From: Hyphomicrobiales bacterium
GTDB lineage: Bacteria; Pseudomonadota; Alphaproteobacteria; Rhizobiales; Xanthobacteraceae
Assembly: GCA_003164375.1 (NCBI GenBank)
Contig: PLTE01000362.1
Span: 24,270-31,492, forward strand
DNA: 7,223 nucleotides
Reading direction: 5' to 3'
The first letter of the stretch is position 1. Each line of letters begins with the position of its first letter. This document shows positions 1 through 6,777 of this stretch, in pieces. The notes below the pieces were generated by a model. It made no database searches. It had not been told where the DNA came from and saw only the letters and a program-made list of their open reading frames with translations. The position numbers were made by a program, and so were the translations under genes.

Positions 1-2120
1 GAGAACAAGGCCACTTTCAGCTGTGCGTCCGGCGGAATGAACGGCACCGGGGACTGCAGTTCAGCCGAGGTGGTCCAATAGGCATTGCCACCGAGATTAT
101 CCATAGTGGTGCCGGGCGTTATGTCGCGCGGGCCGAATCCCTCAGGCGCGAAACCGCGCACCAGCTGCGGACCGCCGAAGAAGCCGTCGAGCAGCGGCAA
201 TTGCTGGCCTCCCCACGGCGTCACATAACCGCCTTGCGCGTGCACCATGCCGACGACATCGCCGACGATCGAGTGGTAATAGCGCAAGTCATCGGTGGCT
301 TTCGCGAATTGGGCGGCACCGCCGAGGCCTGCAAATTCATTGTTGGTCTGAACGCGAACGCCGCTTGTTGGATTCTTGGCGTTATCGAGCGTGGAGTAAA
401 TGACGCTATTACCAATCGATGACACCCAGTACGCGCCCGTTGCCGCCGCTTGTTGGATCGGTAGCGACGCGGTGCCGAGCGCGGGATCGAGCGAGAGGCC
501 TTGATTGTAGATCGCGTAGTTCCAGCCGACCGTGAGGTTCTCGGTGAGCGTCGTACCGACGGCAAATTTCGTGCCGTAGAGACTGGTGTTGAAAGACTGA
601 TTGCTGTTGGCAAAGGTTTCGCGGCCGAACAGGTCAACGCCGGCGGAGACATGCTGGCCAAGGACCCAGGGATCGGTGAAACCGAGTTCGAAGCCACGGG
701 CATATTGGCCGTAGGTTACCGAAGCCTTGGCGATGTCGCCGCTGCCCAAGAAGTTCTTGTCGTCAATGCTGATGGAAGCGAGCCAGCCGTCGGTGGTGGA
801 ATAGCCGCCAGAAACGTAGAAATTTCCGGTCGATTGCTCCTCGACTGCGACGTCGAGCACGATTCGATCCGGCGCCGAGCCCGGCTGCGGGGTGATTTTC
901 ACCGTTTTGAAGTAACCGAGCGCCTTCAAGTGGCGCTCGCCGCGGTCGAGCAGTGCGCGGTTATACGCATCGCCTTCGGCGAAATCGAATTCGCGGCGGA
1001 TCACGTCGTCGCGTGTCTTGGTATTGCCGTGGATTTCGATACGCTCGACGTAGACGCGTTTGCCCTGTTGGATTGTGTAGACGACGTCGATGAGGCGGTC
1101 GTGGGGATGACGTTCGCTGCGGAACGAGACGCTCCCAAACGGTTCGCCGGCCTTGGCGATTGCAATCGCTAGATTCTCGACCGTCTTGTCCACGGCATCG
1201 GCGTCGAACAGATCGCCGGCCTGCGTATGCACGATTCGAGGCAACGCCGTCGCGTCGACACTCTTAAGTCCCGATTCGATGGCGACTTTGCCGAGGTGAT
1301 AGGGTGGGCCCTCATCGATCTTGAACGTGACAACGACGCCCTTGTTGACGGCATCATAGGCCGCTGCGGACGAAACCCGAGCATCGGCGTAGCCATGAGC
1401 AAGATAGAAGCGACGCAAGAGATCGCGGTCGTTCTCGATGCGGTCGGCATCGAAGGTGTCGTTGTCTAGAACAAAGCTCAAGACATTGGTCACTCCGGTT
1501 TTAGCCACGGCTTTGAGCTTGGCGGCCGAAAACGCGGTGTTGCCGGTGAACAGGATTTGCCGAACCGCGAGCTTGCCGCCTTCCTTGATCTCGAACACGA
1601 GATTCACGCTGCTGCTGTTGTCGCCCTTCTTGCTGTTGATCATCTTCGGCGCAACGCGCACATCGAAATAACCGCGCTGACGATAAAGATCGACGATGTA
1701 GACGACATCACCTTGGACCAAAGCGCGCGATAGCGGGCCGCCGGTCTTGGATTGCAGGCCACTTTTAAGATCCTCGTCTTTAAGCTTCTTATTGCCTTCG
1801 AATGCGATAGCGCCGATGGTCGGATTTTCGGCGACCATAACCAGGACGCGGTCGCCCTCGTGCGCAATCTTCACGTCCTGGAACAGGCCGGTGGCATAAA
1901 GGCGCTTGAGCGCAGCGTCGAGCGCGGCAGCGTCGAAGTGACCGCCGGGCGTGGCCTGGAAGTAGGATCGGATCATATCGGAGCCGATGTGCCGATTGCC
2001 GTTAACCGTGATCGCGGAATCGGTGGCCTTGGAATCCGCAGTGTCCGCCGCGACGCCCGATGCGCAAGCAGCGATGACAAAAAGGCCCGTGAGGATACCG
2101 GCTATCCCCCGGCGACGCAT
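1..2120 (-). CDS. bamA: Outer membrane protein assembly factor BamA (Omp85 family), 3'-truncated by window edge
   Basis: BamA is the central subunit of the BAM complex, which folds and inserts beta-barrel proteins into the outer membrane. The visible 706 residues show an N-terminal signal sequence (about 1-25, RRR then a hydrophobic stretch, likely cut after V-A-A at 25). Five POTRA domains follow at roughly 35-101, 102-181, 183-272, 275-353 and 354-430; the fifth carries the BamA-typical GNTKTRDDVIRREF. The barrel begins near 431 (GGYSTTDG, NFLGSG at 456-461), and the conserved loop-6 VRGF motif is at 654-657. Since VRGF lies near 660 of 810 in E. coli BamA, about 100-150 C-terminal residues should lie beyond the left edge. 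The ATG at 2118-2120 is the first start after an in-frame stop (2136-2138) and has a GGGGAG ribosome binding site just upstream. The gene directly upstream is a divergent cyclic-di-GMP gene, not rseP as in the usual alphaproteobacterial lpx cluster, so this may be a second bamA copy. Family assignment is strong; essential versus paralogous status is inference. Confidence 0.95.
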   Translation of the reverse strand, partial: MRRRGIAGILTGLFVIAACASGVAADTADSKATDSAITVNGNRHIGSDMIRSYFQATPGGHFDAAALDAALKRLYATGLFQDVKIAHEGDRVLVMVAENPTIGAIAFEGNKKLKDEDLKSGLQSKTGGPLSRALVQGDVVYIVDLYRQRGYFDVRVAPKMINSKKGDNSSSVNLVFEIKEGGKLAVRQILFTGNTAFSAAKLKAVAKTGVTNVLSFVLDNDTFDADRIENDRDLLRRFYLAHGYADARVSSAAAYDAVNKGVVVTFKIDEGPPYHLGKVAIESGLKSVDATALPRIVHTQAGDLFDADAVDKTVENLAIAIAKAGEPFGSVSFRSERHPHDRLIDVVYTIQQGKRVYVERIEIHGNTKTRDDVIRREFDFAEGDAYNRALLDRGERHLKALGYFKTVKITPQPGSAPDRIVLDVAVEEQSTGNFYVSGGYSTTDGWLASISIDDKNFLGSGDIAKASVTYGQYARGFELGFTDPWVLGQHVSAGVDLFGRETFANSNQSFNTSLYGTKFAVGTTLTENLTVGWNYAIYNQGLSLDPALGTASLPIQQAAATGAYWVSSIGNSVIYSTLDNAKNPTSGVRVQTNNEFAGLGGAAQFAKATDDLRYYHSIVGDVVGMVHAQGGYVTPWGGQQLPLLDGFFGGPQLVRGFAPEGFGPRDITPGTTMDNLGGNAYWTTSAELQSPVPFIPPDAQLKVALF

Positions 2121-2178
2121 GGCGCGGCTCCCCGATCAACCGGCCACTAGATCAGCTGAGCGGCAGGGCGGGACCGTG

Positions 2179-2199
2179 TCAGATTTTGTCGAAATCTGA
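2179..2199. repeat. Perfect inverted repeat, TCAGATTT-N5-AAATCTGA
   Basis: Two perfect 8-base arms (2179-2186 and 2192-2199) flank a 5-base centre, TGTCG. The element lies about 60 bases upstream of the bamA start codon. No T-run follows on either strand, so it does not look like an intrinsic terminator. The size and symmetry suit a binding site for a dimeric regulator; a hairpin in the bamA leader RNA is the alternative. Which protein would bind is unknown. Confidence 0.55.
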
Positions 2200-2315
2200 G
2201 GTATTGTTGGGGCGGTTGCCATAATTGTCGACGAGCAACTGTTTACGAAGCCCCGACGCGCCCCTCATTAAGCTCTGATTCATACAATCTGGAGATCACG
2301 ACTCGGATTAAACGG

Positions 2316-2340
2316 CGACTAGTCGAATCGAGCTAAGCTC
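2316..2340. repeat. Palindrome pair upstream of the GGDEF-EAL gene
   Basis: CGACTAGTCG (2316-2325) is a perfect 10-base palindrome. Four bases later GAGCTAAGCTC (2330-2340) is a 5+5 inverted repeat around one base. Both lie 30-55 bases before the ATG at 2371, where a promoter, operator or leader would sit. Short palindromes arise by chance, so a function is only a possibility. Confidence 0.3.
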
Positions 2341-2370
2341 CAAACAATGGCAATCGCCCCATAAATCCGC

Positions 2371-5148
2371 ATGCCGTCGAATATATACCGCAACAATTTC
2401 CGAATTCTGCGCCTCGTCGCGTTCGGCCTCATCACGCTGTCGGTTTTAGCGGTGGGGCTTACGATTTGGGGCCTGCGTACGGATGCAATTCGGGAGGCCG
2501 ACAACGATACCGGCAATATTGCCGCGGTGCTCAGCGAGCAACTCGCCCAATCAATCCAATCGGTCGATATCGTTCTAACCGACATTCGAGACCGGACAGA
2601 AGCGCAAAGCGCATCCGCGCAAGATGAATTCGATCAAGAAATACGAAGTTATGATTTCAACCGGCTGCTGACCGAACGATTAGATCGCCTGTCTCAAGCC
2701 GGCTTTATTGCGCTCATAGATAAGGACGGACAGGTCGCAACCACAACGCAACGTTGGCCTACGCCAAAAATGGACGTAGCCGACCGCGACTACTTCCAGC
2801 ACTTCAAGAATACAAACGATAGCGGCATCTTTATCAGCAACCTTCTTACCAGCCGCGTTTCGGGAGAGCGAACGATCTTTATCAGTAAACGTATTAGAAC
2901 CGCTAATAATGATTTTCTTGGCGTAGTTTTGATCGGGTTACGTCTCTCCTATTTCGAGAACATTTATAATTCGATCACCCCATTGCGCAATCAATCGTTC
3001 GTCCTCTTGCACCCCGACGGGACGATACTCATCCGCTACCCGGACACGATAGACCGCGCTAATCGGAAAATGCCGGAGGGATCGCCGTGGTACCAATTAG
3101 TCGCCGCGGGTGGCGGACACTATCGATCGCCCGGATATTTCGACGGTGTGCCACGCCTTGTGGCCGTGCAGCCGTTACATGAGTATCCGTTGGTCATCAA
3201 TGTCGCCGGGTCGGAAGCCGCCGCGCTGGCGAATTGGTACCGCCGGGCGACCTTAATCGGCATCGGCACCATACTTGCATTGATATGCTCTATGTTCCTG
3301 CTCAGACTCTTGAGCGAACAATTTCACCGTCTTGTCTCGTCCGAAGCCGCGCTCGCTGAACGTGAGATAAGTCTAGCCGAAAAAACGTGGGAGCTACAGA
3401 GCGCGAATGCCCACATCGACGCCGCATTACAGAATATGTCGCAAGGCCTGTGCATGTTCGATGCCAACGGGCGACTCGTTCTATGCAACGAACGCTACAT
3501 TCGTATGTACAATCTTTCCGCTGACGTGATTAAGCCTGGCTGCACGCTGCTTGAGATGCTTGAATACCGCAAAGACTGCGGTAGTTTTATGGACGATCCG
3601 GCGGAATATGATCTCAAACTGAGGATGGCAGCGCGCAACAGAGAGAAGCTGAATTTCACCGTCGAGCTGCAAGACGGACGCGTTATTGAAGTGGTCAACC
3701 AACCCATAGCCGATGGCGGCTGGGTCGCCACTCACGAGGAAATTACTGAGCGAAAGCGGTCCGAGGCCAAGATCGCACATCTTGCGCATCATGACGCCCT
3801 TACTGGCCTGCCGAACCGTGCGGCATTTAACGAATGCTTTGCAACGACGCTCGAGCGAGCGAAAGGATTGGGCGAACAGTTTGCACTCGCTTGTTTGGAC
3901 CTTGATCGATTCAAACACGTAAACGATCTATTCGGTCATGCGGTCGGCGACGCTCTTCTGTGCGAGGTGGCAAGGCGTCTAAAAGCTGCAGTCGGCAGCG
4001 CCTTTCTAGCGCGCATCGGCGGCGACGAGTTCACAGTCATCGTTACGGGAACCCAAGTACTTGATGCGACCGCGCGTTTGGCCGAGCGGATCGTTACGGC
4101 GCTGGGCGATGCCATCCTGCTCGATGGGCGAAAATTGACGGCAAACGCCTGCGTGGGAGTGGCGGTTTACCCGAACGACGCGAGCGACGGCGAGAAGCTG
4201 ATTTGCAACGCCGACGCGGCGCTCTATCGCGCCAAGGCAGAAGGCCCCGGCTCTTATCGGTTTTTCGAACCCGAGATGGATCGCCAGTTGCGCGATAATC
4301 GTGAGATCCAACATGACCTCACCTCGGCCCTTGAAAAGGGTGAATTTCATCTAGCCTATCAACCGGAAGCCCTGATTGACGGCACGATTACCGGCTTCGA
4401 GGCTTTGGTCCGCTGGCAGCACCCGACTCGCGGCCCGATCCCGCCGTCAACGTTCATACCGCTCGCCGAAGACGGCGGCTCGATCATACCGCTCGGGGAG
4501 TGGATCCTTCGCGCGGCTTGCCGCGAGGCAGCCTCATGGAAGTCGGAGGTTCTTCTCGCGGTGAATTTATCTCCGGCGCAGTTCCGTCACGGCGACTTGC
4601 CTGGGCTTGTGCACACGGTTTTGCTCGAGACCGGCTTGTCACCATCTCGACTTGAACTTGAGATCACCGAGAGCGTTTTGATCGATGATTTCGGTCGAGC
4701 CCAGACTGTCCTGCGACGTCTGAAGACGCTTGGCGTTAAAATTGTGATGGACGATTTTGGCACAGGATATTCGTCCCTGTCATACCTACAGTCTTTCCCT
4801 TTCGATAAAATCAAGGTCGACCGTTCCTTCGTATCCGATCTAGACACCAATAATAACAACGCCGCAATCGTTCGCGCCGTCATCACGTTGGCGCAGAGTC
4901 TCAATCTCCCCGTGTTGGCCGAGGGCGTCGAAACCGAAGCCCAACGCCTCATCCTGAGTCAGGAAGGCTGCGATCAAATTCAAGGTTATTTGATTGGCAA
5001 GCCGCTGCCCATCCAGCATTACGATGCCATCGTCAATACGCCGCAAATGAAAAAAGAGATGGGCAATAATAAAGTTGACGACGTTACCCGCTCGCTGGCG
5101 CACTCACCCAATCGGACAAGGCCGGCACGCAAGGCACTCCGCGCGTAA
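2371..5148 (+). CDS. Membrane-anchored dCache-PAS-GGDEF-EAL cyclic-di-GMP enzyme
   Basis: A 925-residue sensor protein that should make and/or degrade cyclic-di-GMP at the inner membrane. In order: transmembrane helix about 13-33; periplasmic dCache-like sensor about 36-288 (including DRDYFQHF and SGIFISNL stretches); second transmembrane helix about 293-314; helical linker; PAS domain about 351-465 (QNMSQGLCMFDANGR); GGDEF domain about 467-625 with intact RIGGDEF (GGDEF at 550-554) and DLDRFK; EAL domain about 645-895. In the EAL domain the usual catalytic residues are present: E677 of EALVRW, N732 of NLSPAQF, E767 of LELEITES, D794/D795 of DDFGTGYSSL, K815 of KVDRS, E851 of EGVE and Q871 of QGY. 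The allosteric I-site RxxD upstream of GGDEF is replaced by VGSA (541-544), so product inhibition is probably lost. A basic tail (about 898-925) follows the EAL domain. ATG 2371 is the first start after an in-frame TAA (2362-2364); no good Shine-Dalgarno precedes it. It stands alone, divergent from bamA and convergent with the transporter. Whether cyclase or phosphodiesterase activity dominates cannot be read from the sequence. Confidence 0.95.
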   Translation: MPSNIYRNNFRILRLVAFGLITLSVLAVGLTIWGLRTDAIREADNDTGNIAAVLSEQLAQSIQSVDIVLTDIRDRTEAQSASAQDEFDQEIRSYDFNRLLTERLDRLSQAGFIALIDKDGQVATTTQRWPTPKMDVADRDYFQHFKNTNDSGIFISNLLTSRVSGERTIFISKRIRTANNDFLGVVLIGLRLSYFENIYNSITPLRNQSFVLLHPDGTILIRYPDTIDRANRKMPEGSPWYQLVAAGGGHYRSPGYFDGVPRLVAVQPLHEYPLVINVAGSEAAALANWYRRATLIGIGTILALICSMFLLRLLSEQFHRLVSSEAALAEREISLAEKTWELQSANAHIDAALQNMSQGLCMFDANGRLVLCNERYIRMYNLSADVIKPGCTLLEMLEYRKDCGSFMDDPAEYDLKLRMAARNREKLNFTVELQDGRVIEVVNQPIADGGWVATHEEITERKRSEAKIAHLAHHDALTGLPNRAAFNECFATTLERAKGLGEQFALACLDLDRFKHVNDLFGHAVGDALLCEVARRLKAAVGSAFLARIGGDEFTVIVTGTQVLDATARLAERIVTALGDAILLDGRKLTANACVGVAVYPNDASDGEKLICNADAALYRAKAEGPGSYRFFEPEMDRQLRDNREIQHDLTSALEKGEFHLAYQPEALIDGTITGFEALVRWQHPTRGPIPPSTFIPLAEDGGSIIPLGEWILRAACREAASWKSEVLLAVNLSPAQFRHGDLPGLVHTVLLETGLSPSRLELEITESVLIDDFGRAQTVLRRLKTLGVKIVMDDFGTGYSSLSYLQSFPFDKIKVDRSFVSDLDTNNNNAAIVRAVITLAQSLNLPVLAEGVETEAQRLILSQEGCDQIQGYLIGKPLPIQHYDAIVNTPQMKKEMGNNKVDDVTRSLAHSPNRTRPARKALRA

Positions 5149-5157
5149 AAAGCGCGG
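5139..5157. terminator. GC-rich stem spanning the GGDEF-EAL stop codon; possible terminator
   Basis: CCGCGC (5139-5144) pairs with GCGCGG (5152-5157) around the 7-base loop GTAAAAA, which contains the TAA stop. A weaker GACGG/CCGTC pair (5160-5164 and 5176-5180) follows, and the convergent transporter gene ends at 5182. There is no T-run after the stem on either strand, so it is not a classical intrinsic terminator. It could act bidirectionally between the convergent genes or simply protect the mRNA 3' end. Confidence 0.35.
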
Positions 5158-5181
5158 CCGACGGTTCAAGCCGCTCCGTCA

Positions 5182-6684
5182 TCAGACGAAATAGCCGAGC
5201 CACGACCAGTAAGTCATGCCAAAGATCAGCAAAAGGATGTAACCGAAGATCGCAAGAAGCGCTCCCACACGGGTAAAATCACGAACTTCGAAGGTCTCGG
5301 TGCCCAACGCAATCATGTGGTGTGGGCCACTGACCGGCAGCACAAAGCCGAAGCTTGCCACAAATCCAAGCAACAGCGTAATTCCCGCCACGTCGATGCC
5401 CTGGCCGTGAACATTTTGAAGAACGGCAATAACGACAGGAATCATCGTCGAGACCAATGCCGGTGCGCTGTTGAAACCCAGATGGATCACGATCATGAAC
5501 AGCGAGATCGCTGCGAAAATTACGAACCCGGAAGCGTATTGCAGGCCTAATCCGCCCACCACATAATTCGTCATCCATCCGGCGGCTTTCATTTTGAGCA
5601 GTGCGGTCCCCAGGCTGACACCGATCGCCGTCAATACGATCACGCCCCAAGCAATTCGCTTTTGCGTTGATTTCCACTCCAAAATGTTGATGCCGGGCAG
5701 AAACATCAGCGCCACCGCGGCGGCCGTCGTCGAGGACGTATCCAAGTGATGAAGCTCCCCTTCGGTCACCCAGGAGCCGAGAAGGATAATCAGAATCGCC
5801 GCCAGCTTCTTTTCTGGTACGGTCATCGCTCCCAACGCCTGCACTGATCCTTGGATCGCTTCCTGGCCGCCGGGGAAATGCTCGATTTCTGGCCGCATTA
5901 CTTTAATCATGATGAAATAGAGCGCGACCGTCATGATGGCTGCGAATGGCGCGGCGGCGACAAACCATTGAAGCCAAGTGACTGTAACGTGCAGCAATTT
6001 TTCCATAAAACCAGCGGTGATCAGATTGGCCGCCGCGCCGGTCTTCACGCCCATGATCGAGATCGTTGCCGATTGACTGACCGCAATCATCAACATCCCG
6101 GAGAACTTACTTCGCCTCTCCAGTCCGAGCGCGGCGACGATACCCAATATGATCGGAGCAAGGCAGCCGACGCGCGCCGTCGTCGATGGCAGGACAAAGC
6201 TGAGCGCGACCTGCGCCACAATGACGCCGACCAGAATTCGGCGCGGGCTGCTGCCGATCTTCGACAGGATGTTCAGCGCAATGCGCTTGTCTAGGCCGGT
6301 CACTTCCATAGCCTCCGCAACGAACAGCGCCAAGGCAATGAGCACGACGCCGGGGTTGGTAAAACCATCCATTGCGAGAGACATCGCAGCGCTGGTTCCC
6401 AGGATCTGGTCCGGCTTGGCAATGTCCGGCGCCAGTCCCAGCAGCAACGCCAAAAGACTGGCAATCACAAACGCGCTGACCGAATAATCGATCGCCTCCG
6501 TAACCCAGACGATCACGGCGAACAAAAATATGCCCAATGTATTTTGCCCGGCAATCGGCAGGCCGTCGGCATGCGGCAGCAATACGACGCTGGTGAGAAC
6601 GGCTACTGCGATCCACAGTCCCCAGGTTTTTCTGTATGACCTCGACTTTGGCGGCGGCAAAGGGTCGACAGGCATGGTGGCCAT
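5182..6684 (-). CDS. DASS/SLC13-family anion:sodium symporter
   Basis: A 500-residue inner-membrane carrier of the divalent anion:sodium symporter family, whose members move di- and tricarboxylates, sulfate or related anions. The chain is hydrophobic throughout with about a dozen predicted membrane segments and ends in one (ILLLIFGMTYWSWLGYFV). Family landmarks are the early WVTEAI segment, LPSTTARVG (STT at 167-169) where relatives have LPSNTAR, TGAAANLI in the middle, HLGFNSAPAL (NSAPA 405-409) at the second repeat's substrate loop, and LPVSGPHHMIALGT near the C terminus where many relatives have LPV-TPPN-I. An in-frame TTG at 6745-6747 would add 21 residues, but the ATG at 6682-6684 is preceded six bases upstream by GGGGGAA, so I choose it. 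The hydrolase-like gene upstream is co-oriented, with a gap of 93 bases, suggesting one transcript. The substrate cannot be named; the motif changes caution against copying it from a relative. Confidence 0.88.
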   Translation of the reverse strand: MATMPVDPLPPPKSRSYRKTWGLWIAVAVLTSVVLLPHADGLPIAGQNTLGIFLFAVIVWVTEAIDYSVSAFVIASLLALLLGLAPDIAKPDQILGTSAAMSLAMDGFTNPGVVLIALALFVAEAMEVTGLDKRIALNILSKIGSSPRRILVGVIVAQVALSFVLPSTTARVGCLAPIILGIVAALGLERRSKFSGMLMIAVSQSATISIMGVKTGAAANLITAGFMEKLLHVTVTWLQWFVAAAPFAAIMTVALYFIMIKVMRPEIEHFPGGQEAIQGSVQALGAMTVPEKKLAAILIILLGSWVTEGELHHLDTSSTTAAAVALMFLPGINILEWKSTQKRIAWGVIVLTAIGVSLGTALLKMKAAGWMTNYVVGGLGLQYASGFVIFAAISLFMIVIHLGFNSAPALVSTMIPVVIAVLQNVHGQGIDVAGITLLLGFVASFGFVLPVSGPHHMIALGTETFEVRDFTRVGALLAIFGYILLLIFGMTYWSWLGYFV

Positions 6685-6690
6685 GCGACT

Positions 6691-6697
6691 TTCCCCC
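6691..6697 (-). promoter_or_regulatory. Strong ribosome binding site that decides the transporter start
   Basis: On the minus strand GGGGGAA sits six bases before the ATG at 6684. The TTG at 6747 has only a weak AAGAA upstream, and the second in-frame ATG (6673-6675) has no purine-rich stretch. This supports translation from 6684. Confidence 0.7.
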
Positions 6698-6777
6698 AAG
6701 AAACCGAACGAGCGAAGCTGCCCCGGACGTTTAATCGTCAATTCCAATTCTTGAAGATGGCTGATCTTATAGCCCGC

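Larger units (their letters stand above)
2121..2370. promoter_or_regulatory. Divergent intergenic region between bamA and the GGDEF-EAL gene
   Basis: These 250 bases separate the starts of two divergent genes and so must hold the promoter of the plus-strand gene and probably that of bamA. I looked for -35/-10 pairs (TTGAC-type with 16-18 base spacing) on both strands and found none convincing. What stands out is inverted symmetry: a 21-base inverted repeat at 2179-2199, a palindrome at 2316-2325 and a near-palindrome at 2330-2340. No small open reading frame with a ribosome binding site was seen. The regulatory role is inferred from position. Confidence 0.6.

Noticed and set aside
501..1172. 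223-codon plus-strand open frame opposite bamA
   Set aside because: It lies wholly antisense to a well-conserved BamA frame, has no recognisable domain and has the composition of a GC-rich shadow frame.
2152..2159. TCAGCTGA palindrome near the bamA start
   Set aside because: Eight-base palindromes are common by chance and it has no partner or conserved context I can see.
2215..2239. GTTGC...GCAAC inverted repeat in the intergenic region
   Set aside because: Arms of only five bases with a 15-base spacer are too weak to report as a structure.
3481..3918. 145-codon minus-strand frame opposite the PAS/GGDEF region
   Set aside because: Antisense to conserved PAS and GGDEF sequence; no motif or ribosome binding site supports it.
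5851..6294. 147-codon plus-strand frame opposite the transporter
   Set aside because: The translation is highly charged and Arg/Asp-rich, as expected for the complement of a hydrophobic membrane protein gene.
6107..6616. 169-codon minus-strand frame within the transporter
   Set aside because: It is the same strand in another frame; the DASS frame explains this DNA with clear family motifs.
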